Shown here: positions 27,906-36,982 of the stretch, one piece after another
Layout: each line of letters opens with the position of its first letter
Numbering within the stretch: position 1 is the first letter of the stretch
Assembly (NCBI GenBank): GCA_946999385.1
Contig: CAMQCZ010000005.1
Coordinates: forward strand, 1 to 64,000
Direction: 5' to 3'
Length of the DNA stretch: 64,000 nt
Origin: an uncultured Lachnoanaerobaculum sp.
GTDB taxonomy: Bacteria > Bacillota > Clostridia > Lachnospirales > Lachnospiraceae
Notes under the pieces: model-generated
What the model was told of the DNA's origin: nothing
What the model saw: only the letters and a program-made list of their open reading frames with translations
The model's database searches: none
Program-made: the position numbers and the translations under genes

Positions 27906-29039
27906 TTATTCTTCTAATTTAAAGCTAAGCTTCATCATATTCCCATCCCCATATGTATCCAGTAGGCATATGCTTCCACCATGCTTTACAACTATTTCTT
28001 TTACCAATGCAAGTCCAAGACCGGCACCTCCAAGCTGTCTTGATCTGGACTTATCAATTCTATAAAAGGGTTCAAAAATTTTTTCTGAATATTCTTTTGC
28101 TATCTTTTCACAAGTATCTTTAATAAATATATTAACATTTTTATTTTCCAATACTATATTTATATCAACACATCCATTTTCATGATTATATTTTATAGCA
28201 TTTTCAAGCAAATTATAAATTGCACGATATATAAGATTATAATTACCTAATATTTTAATATTTTCTCCATGTTGATTTAAGCTTATATTTTTTTCACTTG
28301 CTATAAAATCAAGATCAAAAATAAGCTCTTCTATCAAATCACCTAAAAATACCTCCTCTTCTCTTTTTATTGAATTCAAGCTGACCATTTGTAATAATAC
28401 ATCTATAACCCCTGATAATCTTGTAACCTGATTATCAAGCATATTCAAAGAATCCATATAATCACTTTCATCAATTTTTTCAGATTTTTTTAAAATAGCA
28501 AGTCTTGTTTTTATAACTGCAAGAGGTGTTTTCATCTCATGAGCCGCACTGGCTGAAAATCTTTTTTGTGCTGCAAATATTTCATTCAATCTTTCAAGCA
28601 TTTCATTAAATGCAATAATAAGCTTTCTTATTTCTGAAATATCCGTATCTATTTCCAATTCATCGGAGAGATTTTTTTCATTTATATCTTCTATCCTCTT
28701 TGTCAATTTTTCCAAAGGCTTTAAAAATAAGGAAAGCATTATATATATGATGCTGCAACTTACCATCACTATAAAAAATGTACTAATTATAGTTTCTTCC
28801 CAAAATTTTTTTTCTGAATTTTTAAATTCTTTTTTTAATACATCAGAATCTACATCTAACTTTAAATTCACCTCATATGGAACTATTTCCACAGCCATAT
28901 TTTCCAATTCCTTTATCTTAAACATTGCATTTGTGCTTATTATAATGTTTGAAACTATACAGGCTGTACTTACTAAAAGAGCTGTCAACAAAGTAAGTCT
29001 CCATCTTAAAGAAAGTTTTTTTATATGTTTTATCAGCAT
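27906..29039 (-). CDS. Sensor histidine kinase
   Basis: A 377-residue kinase with two membrane segments (about 14-36 and 84-106) enclosing a short extracellular loop of about 45 residues. A HAMP-like linker follows, then HisKA with the phospho-His H167 in SASAAHEMKTPL. The HATPase_c domain has N-box LLENAIKYNHENG and G-boxes DTCEKIAKEY and GGAGLGLALVKEIV. The sensor loop is too short for a folded PAS or Cache domain. Six bases downstream of its response regulator. The signal is unknown. Confidence 0.9.
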   Translation of the reverse strand: MLIKHIKKLSLRWRLTLLTALLVSTACIVSNIIISTNAMFKIKELENMAVEIVPYEVNLKLDVDSDVLKKEFKNSEKKFWEETIISTFFIVMVSCSIIYIMLSLFLKPLEKLTKRIEDINEKNLSDELEIDTDISEIRKLIIAFNEMLERLNEIFAAQKRFSASAAHEMKTPLAVIKTRLAILKKSEKIDESDYMDSLNMLDNQVTRLSGVIDVLLQMVSLNSIKREEEVFLGDLIEELIFDLDFIASEKNISLNQHGENIKILGNYNLIYRAIYNLLENAIKYNHENGCVDINIVLENKNVNIFIKDTCEKIAKEYSEKIFEPFYRIDKSRSRQLGGAGLGLALVKEIVVKHGGSICLLDTYGDGNMMKLSFKLEE

Positions 29040-29045
29040 GAGGTT

Positions 29046-29714
29046 TTATCTCCTTATTCTATATCCCTGACCGACAATATTCTCTACAGGATCTATACCT
29101 ATCTTATTTTTTATTTTCTTTCTAACGGATGAAATATGCACTCTTATTGCATTACTGAATAAATCTGCATTTTTATCCCATACATGCTCCAATAATTCCT
29201 CCTGACTTACCAGTCTATCTTCATTAATCATCAAATATTCTAAAATACACATTTCTTTTTTTGTAAAATTTATCTCTTCATTATCAATATAAACTATTCT
29301 TGCTTTAGTATCTAATTTAATCCTTCCACATTCTATGATAGTATCATATTGCACAAATTTTCTTCTGGTTAAGCTTCTTATTCTGGCTTCAAGCTCTGCA
29401 AAATTAAATGGCTTGCCCAAATAATCATTAGCACCTGCATCCAGACCGCTCACCTTATCCTCAAGCTCACTTCTTGCAGACAAAATAAGCACCCTTGTTT
29501 CCTTATCAGTCTTTCTAAGTGTTTTTAATATATCCATACCGTCTACTACCGGCAAATTAAGATCTAAAACTATCAAATCATATTTTTCAACAAAAATTAA
29601 ATCAAGTGCTTCATCGCCCTGATTACAGGTATCGACTTCATATCCGTCAATACGAAGTCCCTTGGCAATATCCTCACACAAGGTTTTTTCATCCTCAATC
29701 ACTAAAATTCGCAT
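29046..29714 (-). CDS. OmpR-family response regulator
   Basis: The start is ATG 29712-29714 (MRILVIEDEK) behind GAGGTG; a longer frame to 29843 is not receiver-like and runs into a terminator. 222 residues: receiver domain with phospho-acceptor D51 in LIVLDLNLP, and Lys in LGKPF. The C-terminal winged helix runs from about 130 (TKKEMCILEYLMINEDRLVSQEELLEHVW ... NAIRVHISSVRKKI). Partner of the downstream histidine kinase. Targets not visible. Confidence 0.93.
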   Translation of the reverse strand: MRILVIEDEKTLCEDIAKGLRIDGYEVDTCNQGDEALDLIFVEKYDLIVLDLNLPVVDGMDILKTLRKTDKETRVLILSARSELEDKVSGLDAGANDYLGKPFNFAELEARIRSLTRRKFVQYDTIIECGRIKLDTKARIVYIDNEEINFTKKEMCILEYLMINEDRLVSQEELLEHVWDKNADLFSNAIRVHISSVRKKIKNKIGIDPVENIVGQGYRIRR

Positions 29715-29796
29715 TATATTCACCTCAATATTATTATAATATTTTATCAGCAAATTATAAATATAAAAGCTTAAAGTTTTTGTTAAGAAATAAAAG

Positions 29797-29844
29797 AGTG
29801 CCAATTCATCTATTAAGCTAAGGCTTAAAAGAATCATCGACACT
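29797..29844 (-). terminator. Terminator after ribU
   Basis: On the minus strand AGTGTC...GATTC pairs with GAATTGGCACT (with a 3-base bulge) and an inner TTAAGC/GCTTAA hairpin caps it. CTTTTATTTCTTAAC follows. Confidence 0.65.
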
Positions 29845-29865
29845 TTTATTAATCTTATAGTTAAT

Positions 29866-30594
29866 TTATTGATTTTGAACTCTAAGTATTTTACTTATTC
29901 TTTTATATAATATCATCGTTAATATGCAAACCAAGCTTCCCTTTATCAAATTAAAAGGTACTACACTAAAAAAAATAAATGTAGAAATGGATTTGATATT
30001 TGGATTTAAAGCAGATCCCATAGCAACTATACTGTCTAAAGGTATTCCATACATAGCGGCAAATTTTGGTAATAAATAAATTGCATTAAATGCAGAACCA
30101 AAAATAGTCATTACAAGAGTTCCGCTTATACTTCCAAGTAAGGCACAATTTTTATTCCTCTTAAATAAATAAATAGTTGATGCCGGCAAAATAAAACTTA
30201 CTCCTACAACAAAATTGGCTAATTCTCCAACAAAAGCTGTAGTGCTTGATCTAAATAATAATTTTAATATAATTTTACAAAATTCTGTTAAAATTCCGGC
30301 TAAAGGTCCGTAGGCAAAGCTTATGATAAGTATTGGTACTTCTGAAAAATCAATCTTGTAAAATTCCGGCACGAATGGTAAAGGAAACTCAAACAACATT
30401 AGTATAGTTGATATTGCTGAAAATAAGCCTATTACGGTTAATTTTTTTGTTGTAAGTAATCTGCCTTTATAATTTATCATTTTTGCATATATTTTTTCTA
30501 TAACATATGCTGCAAAAAATAAAATTATAACAATCACCAAAAACTCAATAAAAAACAATAGGTTAGCTCTTAATACTTCTAAAAAATTTTGCAT
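29866..30594 (-). CDS. ribU: Riboflavin ECF transporter S component
   Basis: The start is set at ATG 30592-30594 (MQNFLEVLRANLL) with AAGGAGG upstream; a longer frame would run back through the terminator and FMN riboswitch. The 242-residue protein has about six hydrophobic segments. It contains KLTVIGLFSAISTILMLFEF and FYKIDFSEVPILIISFAYGPLAG, typical of RibU-type S components of energy-coupling-factor transporters. An FMN riboswitch directly in front identifies the cargo as riboflavin or FMN. The shared EcfAA'T module is not in the window. Confidence 0.93.
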   Translation of the reverse strand: MQNFLEVLRANLLFFIEFLVIVIILFFAAYVIEKIYAKMINYKGRLLTTKKLTVIGLFSAISTILMLFEFPLPFVPEFYKIDFSEVPILIISFAYGPLAGILTEFCKIILKLLFRSSTTAFVGELANFVVGVSFILPASTIYLFKRNKNCALLGSISGTLVMTIFGSAFNAIYLLPKFAAMYGIPLDSIVAMGSALNPNIKSISTFIFFSVVPFNLIKGSLVCILTMILYKRISKILRVQNQ

Positions 30595-30646
30595 TTTTAT
30601 CCTCCTTCTTACTATGCAAGTATCTTGAGAATATTTTAACAAAAAA

Positions 30647-30669
30647 TACCCCAAGAAAATCTTGGGGTA
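30647..30669 (-). terminator. FMN-riboswitch expression-platform terminator
   Basis: TACCCCAAG and CTTGGGGTA pair perfectly (9 bp, 5-base loop) on the minus strand and six U residues follow. It lies between the FMN aptamer and the ribU Shine-Dalgarno, so FMN binding should cause premature termination. Confidence 0.9.
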
Positions 30670-30685
30670 GAAAAATTTAATTATC

Positions 30686-30793
30686 TTTCTTCTCTCATCC
30701 AGACTATACTGTCGGTATCGGAATTGCACCGATTCAAGCAAAAGCTTCGCAGACTATACTGCCGGTGGGGAATCACACCCCGCCCCGAAGAAT
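30686..30793 (-). promoter_or_regulatory. FMN riboswitch (RFN element)
   Basis: On the minus strand the conserved blocks appear in order: GGGGCGGGGTGTGATTCCCC, ACCGGCAGTATAGTCTGCGA, a variable stem (AGCTTTTGCTT), then CGGTGCAATTCCGATACCGA, CAGTATAGTCTGGATGAGAG and AAG closing the basal stem. This is the standard RFN aptamer, followed by an intrinsic terminator and ribU. Confidence 0.97.
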
Positions 30794-30801
30794 TTAATTT
30801 T

Positions 30802-30829
30802 ATTATATAATTTTTATACTATTTGTCAA
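30802..30829 (-). promoter_or_regulatory. Consensus promoter of ribU inside the tyrS 3' end
   Basis: Perfect TTGACA (30824-30829) and TATAAT (30802-30807), spacing 16, on the minus strand. The -35 box is made from the last tyrS codons (Leu-Asp-Lys), so the promoter sits across the tyrS stop. Confidence 0.8.
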
Positions 30830-32048
30830 GAATAATCTTACAAAAGCTTTTTTTACCTTTCTTTAAGAGCATATCGTCAGTTAAAAAATCTTTAATACCA
30901 TATGATTGTTTTACATCATTTATCAAAGTCCCATTAACACTGACTCCTCCCTGCTCAACATTTCTTCTGGCCTCACTACGACTCTTTGAAAGTCCACTAA
31001 TAACCAAAAGTGATAAGATATCAATTTTTTCATCAACAAAAACATCTTTAGTTATATTGACATTAGGAACATTTTCCATATTATTGCCACCACTAAATAA
31101 AGCCTTACTTGCATCCATTGCTTTTTTTGCTTCGGCCTCACCATGTACTAATTTTGTCAAATCATAGGCTAATATCTCTTTTGCTTCATTTAATTTGGCA
31201 CCTTCCCAATTTGACATTGCTTCTATTTCTTCAATAGGAATAAATGTAAGCATTCTTAGACATTTTAATACATCCGCATCACTTACATTTCTCCAATATT
31301 GATAAAATTCAAAAGGACTTGTTTTTTCAGGATCAAGCCATACTGCACCGCCTACAGTTTTACCCATCTTTTTACCTTCTGAATTAAGCAATAAAGTTAT
31401 GGTCATCGCATGTGCGTCCTTACCCAGCTTTCTTCTGATAAGCTCCGTTCCTCCCAGCATATTTGACCATTGATCATCTCCACCGAATTGCATATTGCAA
31501 TTATATTTTTGATATAGCATATAAAAATCATAGCTTTGCAATATCATATAATTAAATTCTAAAAATGATAAGCCCTTTTCCATACGTTGCTTATAGCACT
31601 CTGCTCTTAACATATTATTAACCGAAAAATGTGGTCCCACTTCTCTTATAAATTGCATATAATTTAAGTCTCTTAGCCAATCTGCATTATTAACCATGAG
31701 AGCTTTATCTTCACCAAATTCTATGAATTTGGACATCTGCCTTTTAAAGCATTCACAATTATGATCTATTTGTTCAAGACTCATTACAGTTCTAAGATCG
31801 GATCTGCCCGATGGATCTCCTATCATACCTGTTCCGCCACCAACTAAAGCTATAGGCTTATTACCTGCCATTTGTAATCTTTTCATAAGACATAATGCCA
31901 TAAAATGACCTACATGCAAGCTGTCTGCAGTAGGATCAAATCCTATATAGAAGGTTGCCTTACCTTCATTTATCATCTTACTAATTTCTTCTTCATTAGT
32001 TGTCTGAGCAATAAGCCCCCTTTTCTTTAATTCATCATAACAATTCAT
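30819..32048 (-). CDS. tyrS: Tyrosyl-tRNA synthetase
   Basis: A 409-residue class I synthetase. The HIGH motif is FDPTADSLHVGHF, the Tyr site is around QFGGDDQWSNML, and the KMSKS loop is KKMGKTVGG. The C-terminal 65 residues are an S4 RNA-binding domain (LLVISGLSKSRSEARRNVEQGGV). No T-box leader is visible in the 150 bases upstream, unlike many Firmicute tyrS genes. Confidence 0.96.
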   Translation of the reverse strand: MNCYDELKKRGLIAQTTNEEEISKMINEGKATFYIGFDPTADSLHVGHFMALCLMKRLQMAGNKPIALVGGGTGMIGDPSGRSDLRTVMSLEQIDHNCECFKRQMSKFIEFGEDKALMVNNADWLRDLNYMQFIREVGPHFSVNNMLRAECYKQRMEKGLSFLEFNYMILQSYDFYMLYQKYNCNMQFGGDDQWSNMLGGTELIRRKLGKDAHAMTITLLLNSEGKKMGKTVGGAVWLDPEKTSPFEFYQYWRNVSDADVLKCLRMLTFIPIEEIEAMSNWEGAKLNEAKEILAYDLTKLVHGEAEAKKAMDASKALFSGGNNMENVPNVNITKDVFVDEKIDILSLLVISGLSKSRSEARRNVEQGGVSVNGTLINDVKQSYGIKDFLTDDMLLKKGKKSFCKIILDK

Positions 32049-32161
32049 CTTTCTACTCCTAAAAATTAATTTGATATTAGTGTAACATAATTTTAATTAA
32101 ATTACTCCTTATTTTTGTTTTTTATTATAAATTATAATGATATATAGCAGTACAAAAAAGC

Positions 32162-32187
32162 AAGTATCTTACTTTTATATGATACTT
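32162..32187 (-). terminator. Terminator after coaBC
   Basis: AAGTATC and GATACTT pair (7 bp) on the minus strand and GCTTTTTTG follows, 14 bases past the coaBC stop. Confidence 0.65.
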
Positions 32188-32200
32188 TCTTTTAGAATTT

Positions 32201-33394
32201 TTATTTTTTTATTTTTAATATTTCATCTAATATTTGATGTGCAAGACTTTCTTTAGTCTGTAAATCACAATCTATTTGCTTATCCTTTGTAATAATAGTT
32301 GCAACATTTGTATCAAGCATAAATCCTGCACCTTTTTTATTTAGATCATTAGCAACTATCATATCAAGATTTTTTTCTTCTAATTTCTTTTTTGAATTTT
32401 CTATTAAATTTTGTGTTTCCATTGAAAATCCGCATAATATCTGCTTATTATTTTTATTTTCACCCAGATATTTTAAGATATCTTTAGTTTTTTCCAATTC
32501 TATACAAAGCTTATCAGCCGTTTTTTTTATCTTATTTTTTTCTATTATTTTCGGTCTATAATCTGCTACTGCCGCCGCCTTAATAATGATATCCATATCC
32601 TTATATATCTTGCTTATTTCTGAATACATATCATTTGCACTCTTAGTATTTATTATATCAATACCTTTGATTATTTTTTGATATGTATTTCCCAAAACCA
32701 GCTTTACATTTGCTCCACGAAAATAAGCAGCCTTTGCAAGCTCTATACCCATTTTCCCGGAGCTGTGATTTGTAATAAATCTTATAGGATCTATTGCTTC
32801 CATTGTTGCTCCTGCACTAATTAGAATATTTTTATCGGCCAAATCCTTATTGTAAGCTATATTATAACAAATTCTATCATAAATATCCTCAATGCTTGCC
32901 AATTTACCCTTGCCTATATCTCCACAGGCAAGATATCCGTCAGCACATTCAACTATATCAAAATTATATTTTCTCAATTTTGATATATTATCCTGAACAA
33001 TTTGGTTTTCAAGCATTCTAGTATTCATAGCCGGAGCAAGCATTTTTTTACATGTGCATGCCAAGGCTACTGTACTTAACATATCATCAGCTATACCATT
33101 TGCAAGCTTGGCAATTATATTTGCCGTTGCCGGTGCAATTACAAATAAATCGGCAGCCTTTGCCAATTCGATATGTTCTACCTTATATTCAAAATTTCTA
33201 TCAAATGTATCTACCAAACATTTATTTTTACTTAAAGTTTCAAAGGTTTGTGGATTGATAAAATTACAGGCATTTTTTGTCATTATAACTTTGACATCCG
33301 CACCTTTTTTTACAAGCATATTAGCCAAGTCTGCCATTTTATATGCAGCTATACCACCACTAATACCTAGAATAATACACTTATTTTTTAACAT
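32201..33394 (-). CDS. coaBC: Bifunctional phosphopantothenoylcysteine decarboxylase/synthetase
   Basis: The 397-residue fusion has the CoaC flavoprotein (about 1-180: GISGGIAAYKMADLA, active-site His in VEHIELAKAAD, PAMNTRMLEN) and then CoaB (about 185-397: ISAGATMEAIDPIRFITNHSSGKMG, AAVADYRP, GFSMET). It makes 4'-phosphopantetheine from phosphopantothenate and cysteine. Divergent from coaX, the pantothenate kinase, so two CoA steps share one intergenic region. Confidence 0.95.
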   Translation of the reverse strand: MLKNKCIILGISGGIAAYKMADLANMLVKKGADVKVIMTKNACNFINPQTFETLSKNKCLVDTFDRNFEYKVEHIELAKAADLFVIAPATANIIAKLANGIADDMLSTVALACTCKKMLAPAMNTRMLENQIVQDNISKLRKYNFDIVECADGYLACGDIGKGKLASIEDIYDRICYNIAYNKDLADKNILISAGATMEAIDPIRFITNHSSGKMGIELAKAAYFRGANVKLVLGNTYQKIIKGIDIINTKSANDMYSEISKIYKDMDIIIKAAAVADYRPKIIEKNKIKKTADKLCIELEKTKDILKYLGENKNNKQILCGFSMETQNLIENSKKKLEEKNLDMIVANDLNKKGAGFMLDTNVATIITKDKQIDCDLQTKESLAHQILDEILKIKK

Positions 33395-33599
33395 CTTATC
33401 TCCTTCTTACATATTATCTATAAACTTATTATATCCTAAAATTTATATTTTAAAAACTACTCAATCTCATATTCATATTATTTTGTATTTGTTCTATATC
33501 CTACATCAAGCCTCACTTAGTATCCTTTATCAAGGCTTTACAAAATATGCTTTTTTATTATAAACTATATCATATTTATTAGATGAAAGGAATATTCAT

Positions 33600-34367
33600 A
33601 TGATTTTAGCAATAGATATGGGAAATACAAATATTGTCATAGGTGGCATTGATGAAAAAAACACTTATTTTTTAGAACGTCTGAATACAAGGAAAGATAA
33701 AACCGAGCTTGAATATGCTATTAATATAAAATCAATACTTGAAATATATAAAATAAATATAAATGCTATAGAAGGTGCCATACTTTCAAGTGTCGTACCT
33801 CCACTAAATAATGTCATTATTCGAGCAATTAAAAAAGTTACAAATTTAGATTGTATTTTGGTAAATAATAATATGAATTTAGGCTTAAATATAGCTATGG
33901 ATAATCCTTGTACTGTAGGATCTGATTTGATTGTTGACAGTGTTGCTGCTATGAGTGAATATACTTTGCCGCTTGCAGTTATAGATATGGGAACAGCAAC
34001 AACTATTTTTGTTGTCGATAAAAATAAAAATTATATAGGTGGCATAATACATCCCGGTGTAAAAATTTCACTAGAGGCACTAAGTACTAATACTGCAAAA
34101 TTACCACAAATTAATCTTGAATTACCTAAAAGTGTTATTGCCAAAAATACCGTTGACAGTATGTGTAGCGGCATCTTATATGGTCATGCCGGTATGCTTG
34201 ATAATATTATATCTCATATGGAAAAAGAGCTTAATGAAAAATTGACTATAATAGCTACCGGAGGACTTGCACATTTTGTAATTCCTTTATGTAAAAATAA
34301 AATTATCATTGATGAAAATTTATTGCTAAAAGGACTTTTAATTCTATACAAAAAAAATTCTATATAA
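33600..34367 (+). CDS. coaX: Type III pantothenate kinase
   Basis: The 255-residue ASKHA-fold kinase starts MILAIDMGNTNIVIGG, with SSVVPPLN, DNPCTVGSDLIVD and the second phosphate loop VIDMGTATTIFVVD. GGIIHPGVKISLEAL follows. It phosphorylates pantothenate, the first CoA step. Shine-Dalgarno GAAAGGAA precedes the ATG. Next gene is 135 bases away. Confidence 0.95.
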   Translation: MILAIDMGNTNIVIGGIDEKNTYFLERLNTRKDKTELEYAINIKSILEIYKININAIEGAILSSVVPPLNNVIIRAIKKVTNLDCILVNNNMNLGLNIAMDNPCTVGSDLIVDSVAAMSEYTLPLAVIDMGTATTIFVVDKNKNYIGGIIHPGVKISLEALSTNTAKLPQINLELPKSVIAKNTVDSMCSGILYGHAGMLDNIISHMEKELNEKLTIIATGGLAHFVIPLCKNKIIIDENLLLKGLLILYKKNSI

Positions 34368-34502
34368 CTTTGCTTACAAGCTCTAATATTTATTAACACA
34401 CTCTTTACATACATTGTTATAATATTAGCTCGTCAAAAATAAAAACGTTTTTATATTTCTATAGATAATAAGACTTTGACTAAATAAATAATGGTGGTGT
34501 AT

Positions 34503-34643
34503 ATGAGAAATAAAAATTTCATACAAATAAGCTTATTATGTATATCTATTATTTTTATTATTGTCGGTATTGCAAGAGGCGAAGCCGGTGATGTGTTATC
34601 AAAGGCTACAAAGCTTTGTCTTGAATGTGTCGGAATAGGATAA
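34503..34643 (+). CDS. Small membrane protein with C-terminal CXXC, CD1871A family
   Basis: A 46-residue gene that is easy to miss. It reads MRNKNFIQISLLCISIIFII then VGIARGEAGDVLSKATKLCL and ends ECVGIG. One hydrophobic segment (about 7-25) is followed by a short tail with CLEC (C39, C42). This is the pattern of the CD1871A-type CXXC peptides of Clostridia. The start has a GGTGGT Shine-Dalgarno just upstream and the stop is only three bases before the ferredoxin gene, so the two are cotranscribed. The tail could face outward and exchange thiols with the TlpA-like protein encoded two genes on; that is inference. Confidence 0.8.
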   Translation: MRNKNFIQISLLCISIIFIIVGIARGEAGDVLSKATKLCLECVGIG

Positions 34644-34646
34644 TAC

Positions 34647-35519
34647 ATGAAAGATATCAAAAATAAGCAAAGCTTTATAATTAGGCTAAAAAATTTTATT
34701 ATAAAAAGAAATACCGTTCAGGCTTTAGCTACATTATTTACAAATATTCATATTTTAAATTTTTTCAAAGCTAACTTGTACAAAGGAAAAATAAAAAGTG
34801 TCTGTGTTCCCGGCTTAAATTGCTATTCCTGTCCTGCAGCAACAGGTGCTTGTCCCATAGGATCTTTACAAGCTGTTATAGGCTCAAGCAAATATAATTT
34901 TTCCTTTTATGTTGTAGGTATTTTGATTTTTTTCGGAAGTATTTTCGGTCGTTTTATCTGTGGATTTTTATGCCCCTTCGGTTGGTTTCAGGATTTACTA
35001 CATAAAATACCTTCAAAAAAAATCAGCACAAAGAAGATATATTTTTTAAGCTATTTAAAATATCTGATTTTACTACTTTTTGTATTTATATTACCTATGA
35101 TATTTGTAAATTCCAGCAATATGGGAAGTCCATTTTTTTGCAAATATATTTGTCCGGTCGGAATTTTAGAAGGTGGAATACCTCTTTCCATTGCCAACAA
35201 AAGTATAGCACATAGCCTCGGAAAGTTATTTTTATTAAAGCTAAGTATTTTAATCATATTTATACTTCTTAGTATAATATTTTACAGACCTTTTTGTAAA
35301 TGGATATGTCCACTGGGTGCCTTTTATTCTTTTTTTAATAAAGTTTCTTTTATTAAATATAGAGTAAATGAAAATAAGTGTATTTCATGTAGAAAATGCT
35401 CTAAAATTTGTATGATGGATGTTGATATTACAAAAAATGCCTCTTCACTTGAATGTATACGTTGTGGGAAATGCATTAATATATGCCCTACAAAAGCTAT
35501 AACTATAGAAAAGAAATGA
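34647..35519 (+). CDS. NapH/MauN-type polytopic 4Fe-4S membrane protein
   Basis: A 290-residue protein with four to five membrane segments. Cys-rich loops: CVPGLNCYSCPAATGACP near residue 52, FICGFLCPFGW near 107, FCKYICPVG near 160, and FCKWICPLGAF near 218. Two C-terminal ferredoxin clusters follow: CISCRKCSKICMMDVDI and CIRCGKCINICPTKAI. Such NapH-like proteins carry electrons across or at the membrane. Between the CXXC peptide and the TlpA-like protein it probably feeds electrons to a thiol relay. Confidence 0.88.
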   Translation: MKDIKNKQSFIIRLKNFIIKRNTVQALATLFTNIHILNFFKANLYKGKIKSVCVPGLNCYSCPAATGACPIGSLQAVIGSSKYNFSFYVVGILIFFGSIFGRFICGFLCPFGWFQDLLHKIPSKKISTKKIYFLSYLKYLILLLFVFILPMIFVNSSNMGSPFFCKYICPVGILEGGIPLSIANKSIAHSLGKLFLLKLSILIIFILLSIIFYRPFCKWICPLGAFYSFFNKVSFIKYRVNENKCISCRKCSKICMMDVDITKNASSLECIRCGKCINICPTKAITIEKK

Positions 35520-35532
35520 AAGGAATAAATAA

Positions 35533-36078
35533 ATGAAAAAAAGATTCTTTAACAGCTTACTATTATCAGTAATATGTATTATTACACTTTTTGCCTGTAT
35601 AGCCTGCTCAAACAATAAAAATTATTCAAGTAATGATGCCAAGGCTTTTCCAAAATTCAATGCAATAGATTATGATGGAAATAAGCTTGATGATTCCATT
35701 TTCAAAAAATATAAGCTGACTGCAATCAATTTTTGGTTTAATGGTTGTACAGCCTGTGTAAATGAAATGAAGGATTTAGAAAATTTCAGCAAGGAATTTG
35801 AAAAAAAGGGTGGAAAATTAATAGGCTTAAATACTGAAATATTATCTCAAAATGAGAAAAAATTCAGTGCTTCAAAGAAAATATTAGAAGAGCAGGGCGT
35901 TAGCTATCAAAATATAATAATTGACAATGCCTCTGATGAAATGCAAAATTTTATTGTAAATATTTTTGCCTATCCTACAACCATACTTGTAGATAGTAAT
36001 GGGAATATCGTTGGCGAGCCTATAAGCGGAAGCTTAAGCAAAGAAAGACTTGATAAAATATTAGAAATGATAAAATAA
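35533..36078 (+). CDS. TlpA-like thioredoxin-fold lipoprotein
   Basis: The 181-residue protein has a lipoprotein-type signal (hydrophobic to residue 20, then FACIAC; the lipid Cys is C22 or C25). A thioredoxin fold follows, with active site NGCTACVNE (C72, C75) and cis-Pro segment AYPTTILVDSNG. It would sit outside on the membrane as a thiol-disulfide reductase. 13 bases after the ferredoxin gene, third of the redox module. Confidence 0.87.
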   Translation: MKKRFFNSLLLSVICIITLFACIACSNNKNYSSNDAKAFPKFNAIDYDGNKLDDSIFKKYKLTAINFWFNGCTACVNEMKDLENFSKEFEKKGGKLIGLNTEILSQNEKKFSASKKILEEQGVSYQNIIIDNASDEMQNFIVNIFAYPTTILVDSNGNIVGEPISGSLSKERLDKILEMIK

Positions 36079-36093
36079 TATAAAAATAATTAA

Positions 36094-36141
36094 AATAAGC
36101 TTTAGGATAAAAGCTTAAATATTTATATCCTAAAGCTTATT
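36094..36141. terminator. Bidirectional terminator between tlpA-like gene and response regulator
   Basis: AATAAGCTTTAGGATA and TATCCTAAAGCTTATT pair perfectly (16 bp) between the convergent genes; the right arm overlaps the response-regulator stop codon. T-rich tracts follow on both strands. Confidence 0.85.
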
Positions 36142-36949
36142 ATTTTTCACGTAAAAGAGCGAATCCTCCTTTTTTAGAGAATTCTGTAGGAGTAAATTTA
36201 GTATATTTTTTAAATACAGTGCAAAAATGCTTGTACTCACTAAATCCAAGCTCTTGTGATATCTCATATACCTTTTTATTTGTTTCATTTAGCATTATTA
36301 AAGCTTTTTTTATTCTATATTGATTTAATAAATCAACAAAACCCGTATTTAAATGCTTTTTTAATTTTCTGCTTAGATAACTTGGACTAAGAGAAAGTAC
36401 ATCTGCCACCTGATTAATACTTATTTTTTCACTATAATGATTTTTTATAAATTCATATGTAGCCTTAATATATGGATTTTGACTTTCTCTTGCACTCTCA
36501 AATATTTTCCATTCATCACAGGAGCTTATTATCTTTTCCTTTGAAATTTGTTCAATATTTTTATATTTATTATTATAGGCTATCTTAGCTCTGATTTTTT
36601 CTATAGTCTTTTTTAATTCTTCTTCATCAAGAGGCTTTAATAGATACTCAACAACACCAATATTGATAGCCTTCTTGGCAAATTCAAATTCAGAATAACT
36701 TGTCAAAACCAGAGCATAAAAATCCAATTTTTTAGAGGCCTGCTCTATCATTTTAAGCCCACTAAGCCTCGGCATTTTTATATCAGTTAAAACTATATCA
36801 GGCTTTTTTTCATATATCATCTCCAAGCCCTCTAATCCATCCTTTGCACAGCCTACGACAGCAAGTCCCATATCAAGCCAGTTTATTGCCAGACTTAATC
36901 CTTTTCTAATAATCTCCTCGTCCTCTACTATTACAAGTTTTAAATACAT
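36140..36949 (-). CDS. YesN-type response regulator with AraC DNA-binding domain
   Basis: The 269-residue protein has a receiver domain (about 1-120; D56 in IVLTDIKMP, Lys in LLKPL), a short linker, and a C-terminal AraC pair of helix-turn-helix motifs (ISINQVADVLSLSPSYLSRKLKK and KVYEISQELGFSEYKHFCTVFKK). Such regulators usually pair with a sensor kinase, but none is next to it, so it is an orphan here. 33 bases after the alarmone synthetase gene. Confidence 0.9.
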   Translation of the reverse strand: MYLKLVIVEDEEIIRKGLSLAINWLDMGLAVVGCAKDGLEGLEMIYEKKPDIVLTDIKMPRLSGLKMIEQASKKLDFYALVLTSYSEFEFAKKAINIGVVEYLLKPLDEEELKKTIEKIRAKIAYNNKYKNIEQISKEKIISSCDEWKIFESARESQNPYIKATYEFIKNHYSEKISINQVADVLSLSPSYLSRKLKKHLNTGFVDLLNQYRIKKALIMLNETNKKVYEISQELGFSEYKHFCTVFKKYTKFTPTEFSKKGGFALLREK

Positions 36950-36982
36950 TCCAAAACTCCTATTGATTATCTTATCTATAAT

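Noticed and set aside
30594..30741. Extended N-terminus for RibU
   Set aside because: The extra 49 codons translate the riboswitch and terminator; a proper start with AAGGAGG lies at 30594.
33054..33563. 169-codon open frame on the plus strand
   Set aside because: Mostly antisense to coaBC, and its end covers the coaBC/coaX promoter region.
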